From Enoplosus armatus (lineage: Eukaryota > Chordata > Actinopteri > Centrarchiformes > Enoplosidae), in contig NC_092180.1 of the NCBI RefSeq assembly GCF_043641665.1, positions 28,695,054 through 28,759,053 on the forward strand: a stretch of DNA of 64,000 nt, given 5' to 3'. Of the stretch, positions 24,191-36,932 are shown one piece after another. Each line of letters starts with the position of its first letter. Position 1 is the stretch's first letter. Under the pieces are notes generated by a model. The model had not been told where the DNA came from and did no database searches. It saw nothing but the letters and a program-made list of their open reading frames with translations. A program made the translations under genes and the position numbers.

Positions 24191-27100
24191 TTTAATGTGT
24201 TAAGTTAGTGCTCTAATAATAATTCATCTATGCATAGAAAAGACACATTTAAGACATGTGTAGTCCACTATAATAATGGAATGTACATACCACTGCATAT
24301 CTGTACCGCAAATGAATATACATATTAAAAGTCCAGTATGCCCAACAATTACTTCCATGTAGGATAACTCTGCAGCACTCTGTGTCAGTGCAGGAAGTGC
24401 TGAAGTAATGTATTCTGTTTGTAGAAAAGTGGAAAGTAAAGGTGTTCAGGGTGGTGGTACTTTTACGCTGGACACCAGGACTCCATTAACTCCATTAACT
24501 CTGTCAATCTTAACCTCAACCAGTGTTGCCTATCCTTATCCATACCTTAACTATGCAGCAAATGTCAGGTGCAGATATGATTTTAAGTTGGCAGTGAACA
24601 TTGAAAATAGTGAGATTAAACAACCTTTAGCAGCACCTTTACGAGAAAATGATTGACTGAAAGTCAGCCTGAATTCTCAGAGTTATTGGAGTTGGGGATG
24701 AAATTATACTATGAACAGCCCTGCACCATTGCCTTTACCTCTGTGATGGAGCAGGAGTCACCAAATGTTGGAGTCTCAACTGTTGTTGCATTTAATGACC
24801 TGTTCGTGCAGTTGGTTTCGCGTTAAATTGAGATACTATTGATATGACAGATCCAGGATCCATCTGGTATCTTGGTGTTTATACAACACATTTACAGCAT
24901 CACATTTAGTTCACTCTCTGACGGTTGACCCCTTTAAATCTAATGAAATATGTGACGGTATATAAATGCATTGAGTGGCCCGCTGTATTACATGGATCAT
25001 CTGATAACCATATGGAGATGTCTGGCACAGCAAGAATGCAGAGCTCTGCAAAGGGGGGCGGGGGGCCAAGGCACTTGGAAAAAGATCCTGTAGTTTGACT
25101 GCTTTCTTTCAGCTCAACAGGTCTGGCTCTAATAAGATTTCACACGTTGAAAGAAACAAAAAGAACCATATTGATCAATCCGATAGAGTAGGTTCAGGCA
25201 TAATGTGAAATTGACTTTTAGATTCTTAACTTTTCTAGTCTAAACGTTCCAATGATTGTTCTATTTGACAAACGGCAGCCATTTGGCAGAAGTCTTGAAA
25301 AATATTGTATCAGTAGTATTGGAAAATACTGTTTCAGGCAGGTCTGGTGTTCAGTTTCAAGATGTTTTCTGAGCTGTCTCCTCAACAGCACAGGTGCTGA
25401 GGGATCACCTTTCAGCCCCATGAAAGAGTAGAGAGGCAGCTTTGGTTTACCCTCTGACCATACTACTTGAACCAGTATTCTATTAGTTAAAATCAATAGA
25501 TAAACAAAACGTTTGGCATGTAAACCTCGATGCAATAAGATGTTCTGGATGTTCTTGCTTGAAATGTATTTGGTGCAGATTTTCATTTTACAATTTGCCT
25601 CAATTAACTCCCAACTGGAGAAATAATACCAAAACACCAGGGTCATTTATTTCTCTGCTAATTTCAATGTCTCCTTACACAAAACATGCAGTGACATCCA
25701 AGAATGGAAATCAGTTACTAGTAAAAACAAAAATTAAATTCTTACCTGAACCTGAAGATATCCTATGGAATGGCAGATTATGTTTTCCTCCCTCATTTAA
25801 AAGAAGCTCATTTTAAAGCACTCGGGAAAAAAAACAGTCCCTGTCGTAATTTGACATCAGATTTTATCTTGTCGGTTCGGCAAGCCTTCATATAACCGAT
25901 TTCACGACCAAGGGAGTGTGTTGTCTGGTAAAACCTGTCGTCAATAACATGGCTTTATCTTTACCACAATATTTGGTGAAAAATGTCTCAGAAACACAAA
26001 CTTTAAGCCTTGTCAAGCTGCTCTCCACTTATATCTGTGACCAACAAGTCCTCCAAATGAACTGACAAATATAGCTGTTTGGAACTGCCCTGCAGAACCA
26101 CACATAGAAGCATTTTCTGACACCCCTACTGGTAGGACGATGTTATAAAGTCCGTGCCTTCCGATACAGTTACAAATCACTACTGGGGAAAGATGTATCC
26201 GTTTTATAATCTGCCTACACGTTGACACAACCTGGTTAGGGAAAGATGGCTTGGATTAAAATAAGTACTTTGTCAAGGTTCAACAAATATCTTTGGGGTT
26301 TGGGTTCAAATTACTACTTCATTAAGGTCATGGAACCTTTATCGTAATGGTTACAATAATATCCACTTAAGTTTAGGGAATGATAGTGGTCATGGATAAA
26401 AGAAACCAGTGTTAAAGTCTAATGTTTTGTTGACCCATCCACCCACCCCGACCTCCTCCCTCTAAGGACTTTGTGGCACTGTAAAAAGAACGTCACCCGA
26501 TTTCCTTTACTCCCAACAGACTAGAGTCATAATTCCTATGGCCACTAGAAATCTGGGGCACCCTCATTTGTATCAACAAGGGTAGGCCAAATAACAGAAA
26601 TACCTCTCAGTATAACGCAATACTGTTCGGGAGCACCGCACGCTACATTCTCCAAAATGACCACACAGTTGAATCAGTACCTCGCTTGAGCCGTTTCAAC
26701 AAAAACCGAACATTATACCGCGAAGGTAGGATTTATTGCTCATGTTGTTTTGCGGCATTTGCTGAAACCACTGATGCGGTCCTATGACAGCAGCTTTGTG
26801 TGTCAACTTGTGTGCCACCTGGTCCGACTAATTCTTTCACATCTCATCATGTGATTTTCATATTTGACATTTCTCTGGTGCATGTGCAGAGGGCCCGACA
26901 CGGGGGAAAGACTGAGATCTGGCGAAGTCCATGAGACTAAAACATAGCTCTGAATAAGTCAAACAATGTTGACAGCTGTAACAGTTGTCCAGATATTATT
27001 TTTCATTTGGAGACAATACACATTTCCCAAATGTGCCCAGTCATAAAGTATTTGGCATCTTTGGAAATTAGAATCTCAAAGTTTTGTGGGTTTGAACAAA

Positions 27101-27904
27101 GCTTTCCTCTCTAATGATGGATCCAATGGCAGGTCTGGCAGGGTCATAGAGTTGAAAGGCTTTTCCATCGACAACCAGTGTTGTATTGATCAGTTACATA
27201 ATAAATAATAAAAATAAGGGAGGTGGATGAAACTGCGAGTGCACAGGTCCTGATTGGCTCCATATCCATACCTCAGTCTTATCCAACATAGCACTGCTTC
27301 CCGCACATAGCTATGGAGGTATTGCAAGCAGATGCAGACAGAGAAAGCGCTGTGCATTGTGAGGCATTGTGGCAGCTTCTGGCCATGCCTTGCCCTGCAC
27401 GGCTCTGCCATACCATAATATTCTCACCCTGCTAATCTAACCGCACAATGGAGCACACTCCTGCTCTTTGTGCAAGCAAGCTCAAAGAGTGTGACCTACT
27501 TTGAGCCTTACTATAATCACAGCACTCAAAAGATCCTGCTTCAAAAATCCCTGCCACCCACATTTCCCCTCCCTATTTCTCCTCCCCAGGCAGTCTCAAG
27601 CTTTCTCATGTCAAAAGGCCCCCAAATAGACACTAACTAGGTCATGGAACAGCATTTGATAAGATTCCCAGGACCCACAAGGTTTTAGTTGGTGATCTGT
27701 TTTATTCAACTGAACAAACATCTCGACTATACTCAGGAAGGTGGGGTAGCTTAGCATTTTGTATGTTTTGTACATTCTCTCATCTGGATAATTTTTTATT
27801 GAATGAATGTATAATGAAAGCTGCATTCATCAATGTCTTTATTAACAATAGGTTAAGTGACTAATATGAAAGGGGAGCTTATGGTTTTTAGGCAACTCAA
27901 AGCT

Positions 27905-27978
27905 CTTGGTTAAGGTTGGGGAATGATCATGGTCTTGGTGGCTAAAACTACCATGTTTCCCTAACCTTAACCAAAAGG
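27905..27978. repeat. Imperfect palindrome of the GGTTAAGGTTAGGGAA type
   Basis: The left arm is TTGGTTAAGGTTGGGGAATG. The right arm is TTTCCCTAACCTTAACCAAA, which is the reverse complement with a few changes, around a loop of about 25 nt. Related single arms occur at about 26380, 30700 and 63410. Such sequences are common in fish and probably short MITEs. Confidence 0.6.
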
Positions 27979-28380
27979 TTTTCTTAGCCTGAACTTAACT
28001 ACACAACACACGGGACATAAACCCTCTTCTCAGGTTCTCAGAATTCACTTCACATTCACACTTTTTACACCTACTATCCACCCCAGCATTCTCCCTGGGA
28101 CTTCTGTGCACTACAAGAATGTTTACACTTCCTGGACCTAATTTGTTAGGGTTCTTTTAGGGTTGCCAGGGGTGTTGAAAAAGTTAGTGACCCACACAGG
28201 TAATGAGTTGCTAAGGCAGTCCAAACAGGCAAACAAATCAGACAAGGCACAGGCAAGAGACAAAAGTCCAATAAACTGGAAAGGTCCAAAACATGAGGTC
28301 CAGGGAGAAGTGAGCAGGGGCTGGAGATGGGTGCCAGTAAATATCTGCACGAGTGAAACAATATAAATTTGCTCCCGAAA

Positions 28381-28405
28381 CGTGTGTGTGTGTGTGTGTG
28401 TGTGG
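28381..28405. repeat. (GT)n microsatellite
   Basis: About 12 GT units. Confidence 0.95.
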
Positions 28406-28904
28406 AAGTATGTTGTCAGGAGGGACAGTAAGGATTTCAGTGCTGATTGACAGAGGGTCAGTTTTGATGCTCAGCAAAAAACGGAATGAGTCTGCAGGGC
28501 TTTTGCACTACCACGGGCAGCAACCTCACATGGCATATTTGCAACCCAGACTGCTTTTGTAGTAGTTCAAAAGTTTGTGAGATGGTCAGGGTGTTTTACA
28601 ACCAACCCACACTCATTCATATGCTCCTGTAGTCCTGTTAGCCGCTGATAGGATTTCTTAAGACTCTTCACTCAAAATGTGACATACATTTTCCATTTTC
28701 CAGGATCTTCAACCTCTCCTCACTTTGTTTTCCATTAGTTTTCTAGGTTTTCAGGCTGCATGGGAAGCAGAGGGGTTATGTGGTTGTGAACGAGGTTGGG
28801 GGACCTCGGGTGAATGTATAACTGGGTAGGATATGGTACAGGCTTAACAGGCTTTAATAGAGGCTTTAAGCTGTATAGCCAATAGACTGCTAGCTGCACG
28901 ACTA

Positions 28905-29060
28905 ACTGAGCTAATTAGCTAACGGCAGCTACAGTTAGCGGTTACTTTAGCAACAAGTAAAGCTTTCTGTCCACCAGGAACTCCGTAGAGTTGAGGCAGA
29001 GCAGCTGGAGGACATCAGACGGAAAACCCAGAAATTATTTTCTCCATAAAACACGACCCA
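28905..29060 (+). repeat. Dispersed repeat, copy B (copy A at 20930-21070)
   Basis: See the paired entry for the shared blocks. This copy runs on into a segment (29080-29230) that has an inverted relative at 60230-60370. Confidence 0.55.
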
Positions 29061-29079
29061 GTTTCACCAGAATCAGTGA

Positions 29080-29230
29080 ATAAAGTTATAAACGGCCCCC
29101 AGAAACACAGCGGCATCTGTTGCTTTTCCCAGCTAATTTTTGTCTCATGTGTGGTCTGATAAACAGTGAGTTAATCAAATTCAGGTTAAAAACAACAACG
29201 TATTTGGTCTTGGCAAAAGGAAATAATGTA
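29080..29230 (+). repeat. Dispersed repeat, inverted relative at 60230-60370
   Basis: GGTCTGATAAACAGTGAGTT followed by AATCAAATTCAGGTTAAAAA and CAACAACG is matched in reverse complement by the sequence around 60276-60328, including TTTATCAGACCACA and AACCTGAATTTGAT. Both copies keep the CAACAACGT(C/A) edge. No coding potential. Confidence 0.6.
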
Positions 29231-29780
29231 CGCGTTTCTTTGTGTGTGGAGAGTATGTGTACATGTAAAGTATGCATGTATGCAGTGTGTATTATGCAAG
29301 TGTGTGTGTATTTGTGTCAAAATTTGTAGTATGTGCACAGATACACCCGTACAATCTAATGCAATCCAATACGACAGCTGTGCCATTAAATCTACCTCTA
29401 CCTCGGACTTCCTTATATTGCAGAGCATTTATAACATGCGTCCCCTCTCATGTATGTAAATGTGCATATGTGTGTGTGTGTGTGTCTGTTTATGTCTGAG
29501 TGTGTCCAAGGTTTTCAATGTAAGTGTATGTGTGTGTGTGTGGACTACTAAGTTGCGCATGAATATGTGTCAGCACGTGTGTGTATGTCTGTGCACGGCA
29601 CGCGTGTGCATGCAGAGTTTGTATTTGTGTGTAGTGTGTTTATAGGTGGGGGAGGTTCGCATGACATAACGGACCAGTGGGGTCAGTTTGCGGTGAACAA
29701 GTATTTGCACGCGTTTTATGTGGAAGCATGTGTGCATTTATGTGTGTGTGTGTGTGTGTGTATATTGTGTGTGAGAGGGT
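29220..29780. repeat. TG-rich low-complexity region
   Basis: Several broken (TG)n/(GTGTAT)n runs, the longest pure ones at about 29465-29485, 29527-29541 and 29739-29762. Cysteine/valine-rich open frames here are artefacts of the repeat. Confidence 0.9.
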
Positions 29781-32011
29781 GAACAAAGCATCTCTTCCAG
29801 GCTGACTCAGGCCTGTGTTGTCAGCACTCGGAGCTTCGACTGTCCAGGATTCAGTGGCTCAATGGAAAGCCCTTCATGTTGTAACGGCTAATTAGCACAA
29901 AATAAATGGCTGGCCGAAGCTGCTTGTAGGCAGCACAATGCTGTTAGTTCAGGGGCCTGATGAGGCTTAGTGGCTCTTTTGAGGCTGTCTGGTTGGGTGT
30001 GCCGCCAGCTATTTGAGTCAACACATCACTGTTTGATCAGCCAGCTAGCCCCTAACACCAGGTCAAAACACGGCACTGATAACCACTGCGCGGTGGATCC
30101 CAGCTCTTTGTCCGGGGGCTTTAGCCTCAGAAGTGCTGGCTTCAACGGATCTTTGATGCTGCAAAAAATCTCGGCCACACCTCTGACCTCACTGCGGAGC
30201 TTCCACCACTCAGCTTTGTTTGATTCACATGGCCTTTACAGGGCCAGTATGGTGAAGGCTTGCTCAGTAATGGCATGCCAGCGTCATTTAAAGGGAATCT
30301 GACCAGCCAATGAGGACTTCAGTCCATGGACCAAACATGGCGGGGTCATTCATTCCACTGAAAGCTACTCACTCAGCGCTGCAAGTGTTTGCAGACACGA
30401 ATGACACCAAAATAATATGTGGATTGTGAGTTGGTAGCTTTTGAACCCCCTTTGAACCCAGTTAACCAACCCTGTTTCTTACTAAATGGTTTTGCCAAAT
30501 GCATTTCAGAGGAAACAAAACTGTTGCAGATTGTCACTGGCTACTTTTATTCCAGTCCAAGTGCTGCATTTTTTTTTTTTTTTACTGCACAGAAGTTGTA
30601 TGGGAGTTCAGGGTCGGGGTGAATGTTGTATGTACAAAGATCAAGACTTTGACACTGGAGACAGAGGTTCGCATGTGTGGTTAAGTTTGGGCTACAAAAA
30701 CACTTTGGTTAAGATTAGGAAACGATGGTGGTTTTGATTAAATATAGAAGACCACCAGAACCATTTGATGTTTACTCAAGATGGAATGTTAATAGAGTAT
30801 TCTTTTATTTAGAATACCGCCGAATAATTTACCCGGACAACTGCTGACACAGATGCCGCGGTAGTTAGGATACTAGGGTCTGCTTTGTCCACACTCTTAT
30901 GAATGGGGGAAATGAACGATCTTTCTCTCTCTCTCAAATTCAAATTCAGTGGGCTCCATTGGCGTGACCATGTTCATGTTCAAACTAACAATTCAGATTA
31001 CTGAACAGGGTTCATTGGAAACCTAACTTCAAAGATTTAATGTCTCTCTTGGCATTATAGTTTTCAAACATTAGCCATTAATTTGCAATGAAAAGAACAG
31101 CAATATTGTGTGAGTGTGTGTAAGTTACCAATGAATACCAATAATGATACCGATTAATAAGCATAGAACATCAATATTTTGCACAAGACATAAGGAAAAT
31201 AAACACAACATAATATTATAGTTTAGTAATGAAAAAAATGTGAGACGGAGCAAGGACGGACCATGCGGTTGGTTTAATACTGAATATTGAGGGGAACAAA
31301 TTCTATTTTGTGAGTCATGTTAAGACTTCAAAGACAATTATTGGGGTTAGATTGGGGAGGCAGTGAGATGCTGCCCAGAACCGGTAGAAACATTTTCAAC
31401 ATCTTGTACGAACGAGTTCATTTGAAGAATACTGAGGCCTTAACACTCCCTTGTACCTTCATACACAGATATTTGTTGTGACAAAACTTGTGGACATGCA
31501 GGCAATACATCCAGACAATTTTTCCCCCCTAGTTCTAGAGTTTTTTGGTTCCCGATTATAGGGCCACTTGAAAGTATTTAGCTCATTTCATCATTGTATG
31601 TTATTAGCAGAAGCAGACACAGGATTTACAAGCGAAAACAGGGCATGGAGGCTTGTTTGCAAGGGTTGCTCATTCATGGAAGAAAAAAAAAAATCCTGGC
31701 CCTGTCCAGACATGCAAACACAGAGGTGCCAAGACCCCAAAATCCAGTCCAAGCAGTGTAGCTGACTTTGCCAAAAAGCCAAACTAGGGTTCATTCTCAG
31801 AGGAGTCTGGTTCATGAATAACAGCTAGTATATGGTCAAATAGAAGCAAGCCATTCAAAAAGGAAAGAGCTTGTTTCACCATCTTCCTTGCACTCGGCAG
31901 GAGTTCCTTGACACAATCTCTCCCCTGTACATATATCCCACTGCCACACTATTCTCCTGCTGAACACATAAGCAGCCATGAACATACCTTTTAAAGCACG
32001 TTCCACTATTT

Positions 32012-32047
32012 AGCCGATGCTTTTATCCAAAAAGGCGACTTGCAGGT
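32012..32047 (+). repeat. Short dispersed fish repeat
   Basis: ATTTAGCCGATGCTTTTATC followed by CAAAAAGGCGACTTGCA resembles the ubiquitous fish sequence ATTTAGCAGACGCTTTTATC that precedes CAAAGCGACTT. Only the core is kept. Confidence 0.55.
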
Positions 32048-33533
32048 GCATGTCGACCATGCGGATACAATCCAAAAATTACAACAATCATGCAAGCACA
32101 TCAACTTTGTGTTTGTGTTGAGCGGTGGCTGGCCCCCCCTTGTAGTAAAGCAGTGGCAAGCCGATTAGCTGTAGCAGAATGTAGTGTTGGCTGTATGGTT
32201 TGACCATGCCTTGGATATAGGTTTGGCCTGAGCCATTCGCAGCACGTAACAGTGTCTTCAATCAGATTCAGGATGCTGTGGAGTAGTGTAGTGTGGGAGA
32301 ACTGGGAGAACTCGAGCATGGGAGATGCCTTGCTTGGAGGGAAGACCAGCTCTGTCTTGTCGATAAACATAACCTCTGTGCATGTGGAAGCAGAAAAATG
32401 AATATTTCTGACCTGCTTTACTTGAACGTAAACATCAAGGTTGCTTTCCTATAATTACCTCAGATCATAGACATTATACACACATAATTGCAGCCTCTGA
32501 CTAAGCATGCATGGTTGTAAAACGGCAAACCAAACACATGGACAAACACATGTCCAAATCCAGGCCAACATCTGTTTTCATCGGCCCAAAATGTTTCCAC
32601 TGAAGAGGACTTTAGCCCAAGCCCAGTCCAATCCATAACCACCATGTTTGGATTTTACTAAATGAGTCCATTCTGCACAATACTGCTGCAAAATGAGACG
32701 GCTCACGAGGATCTTTGTAATCTAAACTACTTCATTTAAAGTGAAAAACTATTTATCATGTGGTCTCCAGTCATTTCAAACTATGTCATCTGTGTTTACA
32801 GAAACATCAACCCGAGATTCAACATCACCAACTTGTCAGTTGTAAATGAATGATGACAATCGTTATTGTTCCTTACTTAGTTACTTAATTACTTCATTGT
32901 TTTACGAATAACATTTTCTCTTCCAGTTTTCAATAAGCAAAATGCAGAGAGGAAGGGGAATTACCAAACCAAATGGTAAAACATAGGGCACCTTTAAAAA
33001 GGACGGCATAAAAATAATCCACCCACCGTGCATGCATGTACACACATAGAGAAGCTGGAAGACACTACTGCGGCAGCATTAAAGGACCATTTCGACAATT
33101 CTCAATCTATCCAAGTTAGGGATATATATAAACTATCTATGGTACATGGTCTAAGGTGCATGGTGCAATTTTTTTTTTTGCTAGTTAAATGGTGCATAAT
33201 CTGGAGGAGAAGCGCGGCTGATTATTTCCAGGAAATGTTAAGTAAATACATTCTGTGAAAAATTCAACCTGCAAGTTGTTGTTCTTTAAGCAGTAATATT
33301 ACGCAACTATAAATAACGTGATATTGTTCTGGGCTTACAGTTTTAGAGGTTCAAGCGATATTCGTGTCACATTAATCGTGCAAGCACTCCCGTTGGAGTG
33401 GGGTTTTTTTTGGAATATTTGACAACGCGCGAATATTTGCCCTTAACCATAGATACCACACACCTTTGTGACGTTTATTTCCGACATCAACAATGAACGA
33501 AATAACAAATATTGCCGCGTTGTACGTCGGAAA

Positions 33534-33621
33534 AGCTGTCGTGTCTGGGTTCATAACATCACCCGGACGTCGAAAACGCCGTCGTGTCTGGGTTCATAAC
33601 ATCACCCGGAGGTGCACATAG
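33534..33621 (+). repeat. 44-bp direct tandem duplication in the Harbinger transposase N-terminus
   Basis: CGTGTCTGGGTTCATAACAT with CACCCGGA occurs twice in tandem with a 44-bp period (first copy from about 33538, second from about 33582). Only the second copy is followed by the coding sequence that continues the transposase. Confidence 0.85.
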
Positions 33622-33879
33622 CTGGGTGAATTTCACTGCCTTATCCAGGAACTGCGTCTGGATGACTGCCGTCTCCGGCGCTACTTGAGGCTGACCAGGG
33701 CCCAGTTTAGTGCTCTCAGCTGCAGAGTGCCTGTTCATCTGTCTCCGGTGAGTGTCAGTTTCATGATGATAATAAGCCCGTAGGATGTTAAATACACCTA
33801 TAAACATCAGCATATTCAATGATGTGAGCAAAAGGTTTCGAAACAAAACAAGTCATATTTAGTTATTAAGAAATAATAA

Positions 33880-34025
33880 TGGTTATTTTATGGTTTTTCA
33901 TAAACCATAAAATAACAGGCCTACTTAATTTATCTTGCTTTTATTGTCTTGTGAAGCACTTTGTAACATCTGTTTTGAAAGGTGCTATATAAATAGAAAT
34001 ATATATTTATTATATTTGATTGATA
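33880..34025 (+). repeat. L2-like LINE 3' tail
   Basis: AAGCACTTTGTAACATCTGT followed by TTTGAAAGGTGCTATATAAAT and an AT-rich repeat is the 3' end typical of fish L2 LINEs. Only the tail is present. It lies in the gap between the two parts of the Harbinger transposase. Confidence 0.6.
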
Positions 34026-34159
34026 TTTGAGCCTGTGAAATGAAATCATATTTGATTTAAAGGAGAGAGAGAGACCCCCGCTGGAATAAAGACAAGTGTC
34101 TTAATCCAGTGTTTCTTAGTCATCCTTGGTCCTTAGGACTCGCTGCCCTGTATGCTCCT

Positions 34160-34345
34160 ACATGTCTTAGTTAGTAAGAACACCTGGGTGGTGGTGGTGG
34201 TGTACTGGAGCGCATTATATTCAAAAGTGTTCTTAATGTTTTATCCATCCCATTAGCAGGAGGGGGGGGCAAAATAATAGCAACACTTTTTAATATAATT
34301 CACTCCAGTACACCACCACCACCACACAGGTGTTCCTACTAAAGT
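34160..34345. mobile_element. Palindromic MITE with GGT/ACC-repeat arms
   Basis: The left arm (from AAGAACACCTGGGTGGTGGT) and the right arm, in reverse complement from about 34345 (TAGGAACACCTGTGTGGTGG), pair over about 85 bp including TGTACTGGAG and TATATT segments. They enclose a loop of roughly 20-25 nt with a G-run. No coding sequence. The element could extrude as a cruciform. Confidence 0.75.
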
Positions 34346-35659
34346 GCTCAGTAAGTGTATAATTTGGTATTCTTATTGTACAACCATATCAATAAAACAA
34401 CAAATTTTATATAACTACCACCTACAGTATCTTCATTACAGCTCAGTTAAAGGAAATGTTTTCTATGCTGCAGATACCTAGCCATTGGTGACTCATTCAG
34501 GACCATCGCAAACAGCTTCTGGGTTGGGGTCTGCACTGTCTCCAGAGTTGTCCCTGATGTTGCCATGGCTATTTGCGACTGCCTCATGGAGGAGTCTGTG
34601 GCTGTGTCCACCACAGAGGACTGGAGGGCAATTGCAGAGAGGATTGAGGAGCGGTGGAATCTTCCTCTCTGCCGTGGAGCCCTGGATGGAAGGCATGTTC
34701 TGAGGATCCCAGTTCTTCAACTACAAGGGAACATTCTCGTTAGTTCTCTTGGCAGTTGTGGATGCCCAATATTGTTTCTGGGTGATTCTAATCGGGGGCT
34801 ACGGAAGAATGAGCGATGGTGAGATTCTGGCCAACTGCCTGCTGACCTGCCACTTCCAGAAGCTTACCACCGAGGACCCCAGCAGACACACGTCTTTGTT
34901 GAGGCCTTTCCACTCAGGAAGAATCTCATGAGGCCATTCCCCGGGCGCATCCTTCCAGGAGAGCGCTGGACCTTCAACTACCGTCTGTCCCAAGCCCGGC
35001 TGGTTGTGGAGAATGCCTTTGGGACCCTTTCTTACCAGTGAATGATGTACAGGCGTGCGATTGAGGTCCATCAAGCAGTTGCAGAGAAGTTTGTGAAGGC
35101 TCCCTGTGTTCTCCACAGGACAACCCATACAACTGCAGTGAGGGGGAGCATCCCGGTTTGTGAGGAGGAGCCACTGCCTGTTCTGGGAAGACTTGCTGCC
35201 GACAACTCAGCAAGAGAGGCCATCAGGGTTAGGGAGACCTTCACATCCTACTCCTCTGCAGAGGGAACTGTCTCATGGCAACACACTGTGCAGTGCACAA
35301 GCACACCCTAAACGGCTCTTTTAAGAGCCACCCACACATTACTATTGAGCAAACCTCCTGCAATATTACTGTATTGTCTATCAGCCCTAAAACTAATATA
35401 CCTGTGCTTGTGCATGCTAGGTCATCAATTCATATTCATATCATAGAGAACGTTGTGTTTGCTTTTATTTTTATACATGATGTATTACTATTGTGAGGTA
35501 ATGCAGCTTTAATTTGGTATGTCTACACTGCATTACAACACAATTACAATTGTACTGTATTGAAAATTGTATTTGCAAATAAAGAACATGAGGTATGTCA
35601 CATTTTAGTCCTCAAGGAAATACATTTTTTAACAAGTCTTAAACAGACAGGCAGACAGG

Positions 35660-36932
35660 GATTGACTGAAGAGTTAATAATGGAAAGTCTGGTTCGTTCT
35701 CTGCAAATAATGTCCTATGCTAGTTGTTCAAAATTGAGCACCCACCACAGCTCCTTCTGCTGGGGGCGACAATCTTTGTAGGGGAGGAACCAGGAGGAAC
35801 AAGGAACAACTCATTACATCAGTGCAATGGTTTGTAAAGTTATTATTTGTTAAAATACTTGAAATCAAGAAACAGACCAAAACACATGAATCAAACATGA
35901 AAGGCAATGAATACAGTACTTGTCATAGTGAAAAAGATACCATTCATGGAGAAATTAGGAGCAGCAGGACTTTCAGACTCAGCCTCACTGCCCTCTGATG
36001 ACTGATCTGGCTTGTCTGTAGTGACAACGTAACAAAGGCGTCTTTGTTGTTTGTTTGGCAGCACCTAAAGCATATTACAAATGCACCCATACAGTTTCAG
36101 CAATGATAATATCTAGCCTTTGATTTTCTCACGGCCTTTTAATGCAGTAAGCCCTTATTGTACTCTGCGGCCCTGTCTTGCTCATCCCCCCGCCCCATGT
36201 TACTGCTCGTCTCTCTCAGGGTAACAAAGGGGTCGAGGAAAGACAGGACCGGAGAGCGCTTCCTCCTTTTAGCTGGCCCTGCTGCTGACCCACTCCTCTT
36301 TCTGTCCGCCTCCTTTCTCCTCTCCCTGAGATATGTGTTCCTTAAGTGCCTCCATTTTCTGCGTCAAATCTCATCTGACAAGAAATGCACGTAAACATGG
36401 ACTGTGGAATCTAAATCGCTGTGGGTGGCATGGTGGCGCAGCACTACCACACGGGAGGTAGAGCAGGGTAGAGCAGGTTGGGTTCAATCCCCGGCTCCCC
36501 CCATCATGTCGAAGTGTCCTTGGGCAAGACACTGAACCCTAAGTTGCTCCCGATGGAGACCAGTACCTTGCACCTTCTGGCAGCTTGGTTGCCATTGGTG
36601 TGTTGCCAGTGAATGTGTGAATGCATGGGTGAATGAGACCTTAACTGTAGAACGCTTTGGGAACCGTGAAGGTTGAAAACCATTTAAGCCAGACAAGTCT
36701 ACCAGGAGAGCCAGCAGTTGTACCAACGGTTGTGAAGGCTAGGATTAACTTGGTTCATCATAAAGTAGAACCGATAGCTCGAATCAAGTAAAAAGACTTA
36801 CCATGTAGTCCCACTTCGTTGCTCACCCTCCTCCAAGCAAGTTCTTTTTTTATTTCGATCTCTGTACAGATATCAGCTCGCATCATACAGCTCTGGATGA
36901 CCACAAACTGCTACAATGGTTTTGTCCTCCAT
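35660..36932 (-). pseudogene. Harbinger second protein: MADF (Myb/SANT-like) plus BESS domain, broken
   Basis: From the ATG at 36932 the minus strand reads MEDKTIVAVCGHPELYDAS, then after a TGA YLYRDRNKK, then after a 1-base insertion in an A-run LAWRRVSNEVGLH. This is the N-terminal half of a MADF domain. A donor GTAAGT follows at 36801, and a matching acceptor TTGTCAG precedes 36374, where the frame resumes DEI, a stop, then RRKWRHLRNTYLRERRKEA. LSFLDPFVTLRETSSNMG (about 36200) follows. Further down are an acidic linker (KPDQSSEGSEAESESPAAPN, about 35960) and a BESS-like FLLVPPLQRLSPPAEGAV stretch (about 35780). MADF-BESS proteins bind DNA and partner the transposase. At least two stops and one frameshift make it non-functional. 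The intron contains a SINE. Confidence 0.75.
36421..36695 (+). repeat. tRNA-derived SINE, copy 1
   Basis: The head has GGTGGCGCAGCAC (degenerate A box) and GGTTCAATCCCCGGC (B box), as in a tRNA-derived RNA polymerase III promoter. The body CCTTGGGCAAGACACTGAAC, CCTAAGTTGCTCC and the tail GTAGAACGCTTTGGGAACCG follow. It lies in the intron of the MADF pseudogene. An opposite-strand copy is at 49640-49890. Confidence 0.8.

Larger units (their letters stand above)
33537..35311 (+). pseudogene. Harbinger transposase (HARBI1-like nuclease), broken
   Basis: The N-terminal part (33537-33747) reads RRKRRRVWVHNITRR and, after a stop, EFHCLIQELRLDDCRLRRYL, matching the start of HARBI1-type nucleases. 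After an invaded gap it resumes at 34474 with RYLAIGDSFRTIANSFWVG, then TTEDWRAIAERIEERWNLPL. The three acidic catalytic motifs can all be found: GALDGRHV (34670s), VVDAQYCF (34755, another frame) and VVENAFGTL (35007 region, another frame). A TGA replaces the Trp of the usual QW.MYRR motif at 35041. The last open stretch, MYRRAIEVHQAVAEKF, runs to a stop at about 35309. The frameshifts and nonsense changes make it inactive. A segment of about 25 residues normally preceding RYLA is not seen. Confidence 0.8.

Noticed and set aside
29220..29780. Several overlapping Cys/Val-rich open frames
   Set aside because: They are translations of TG-rich low-complexity DNA.
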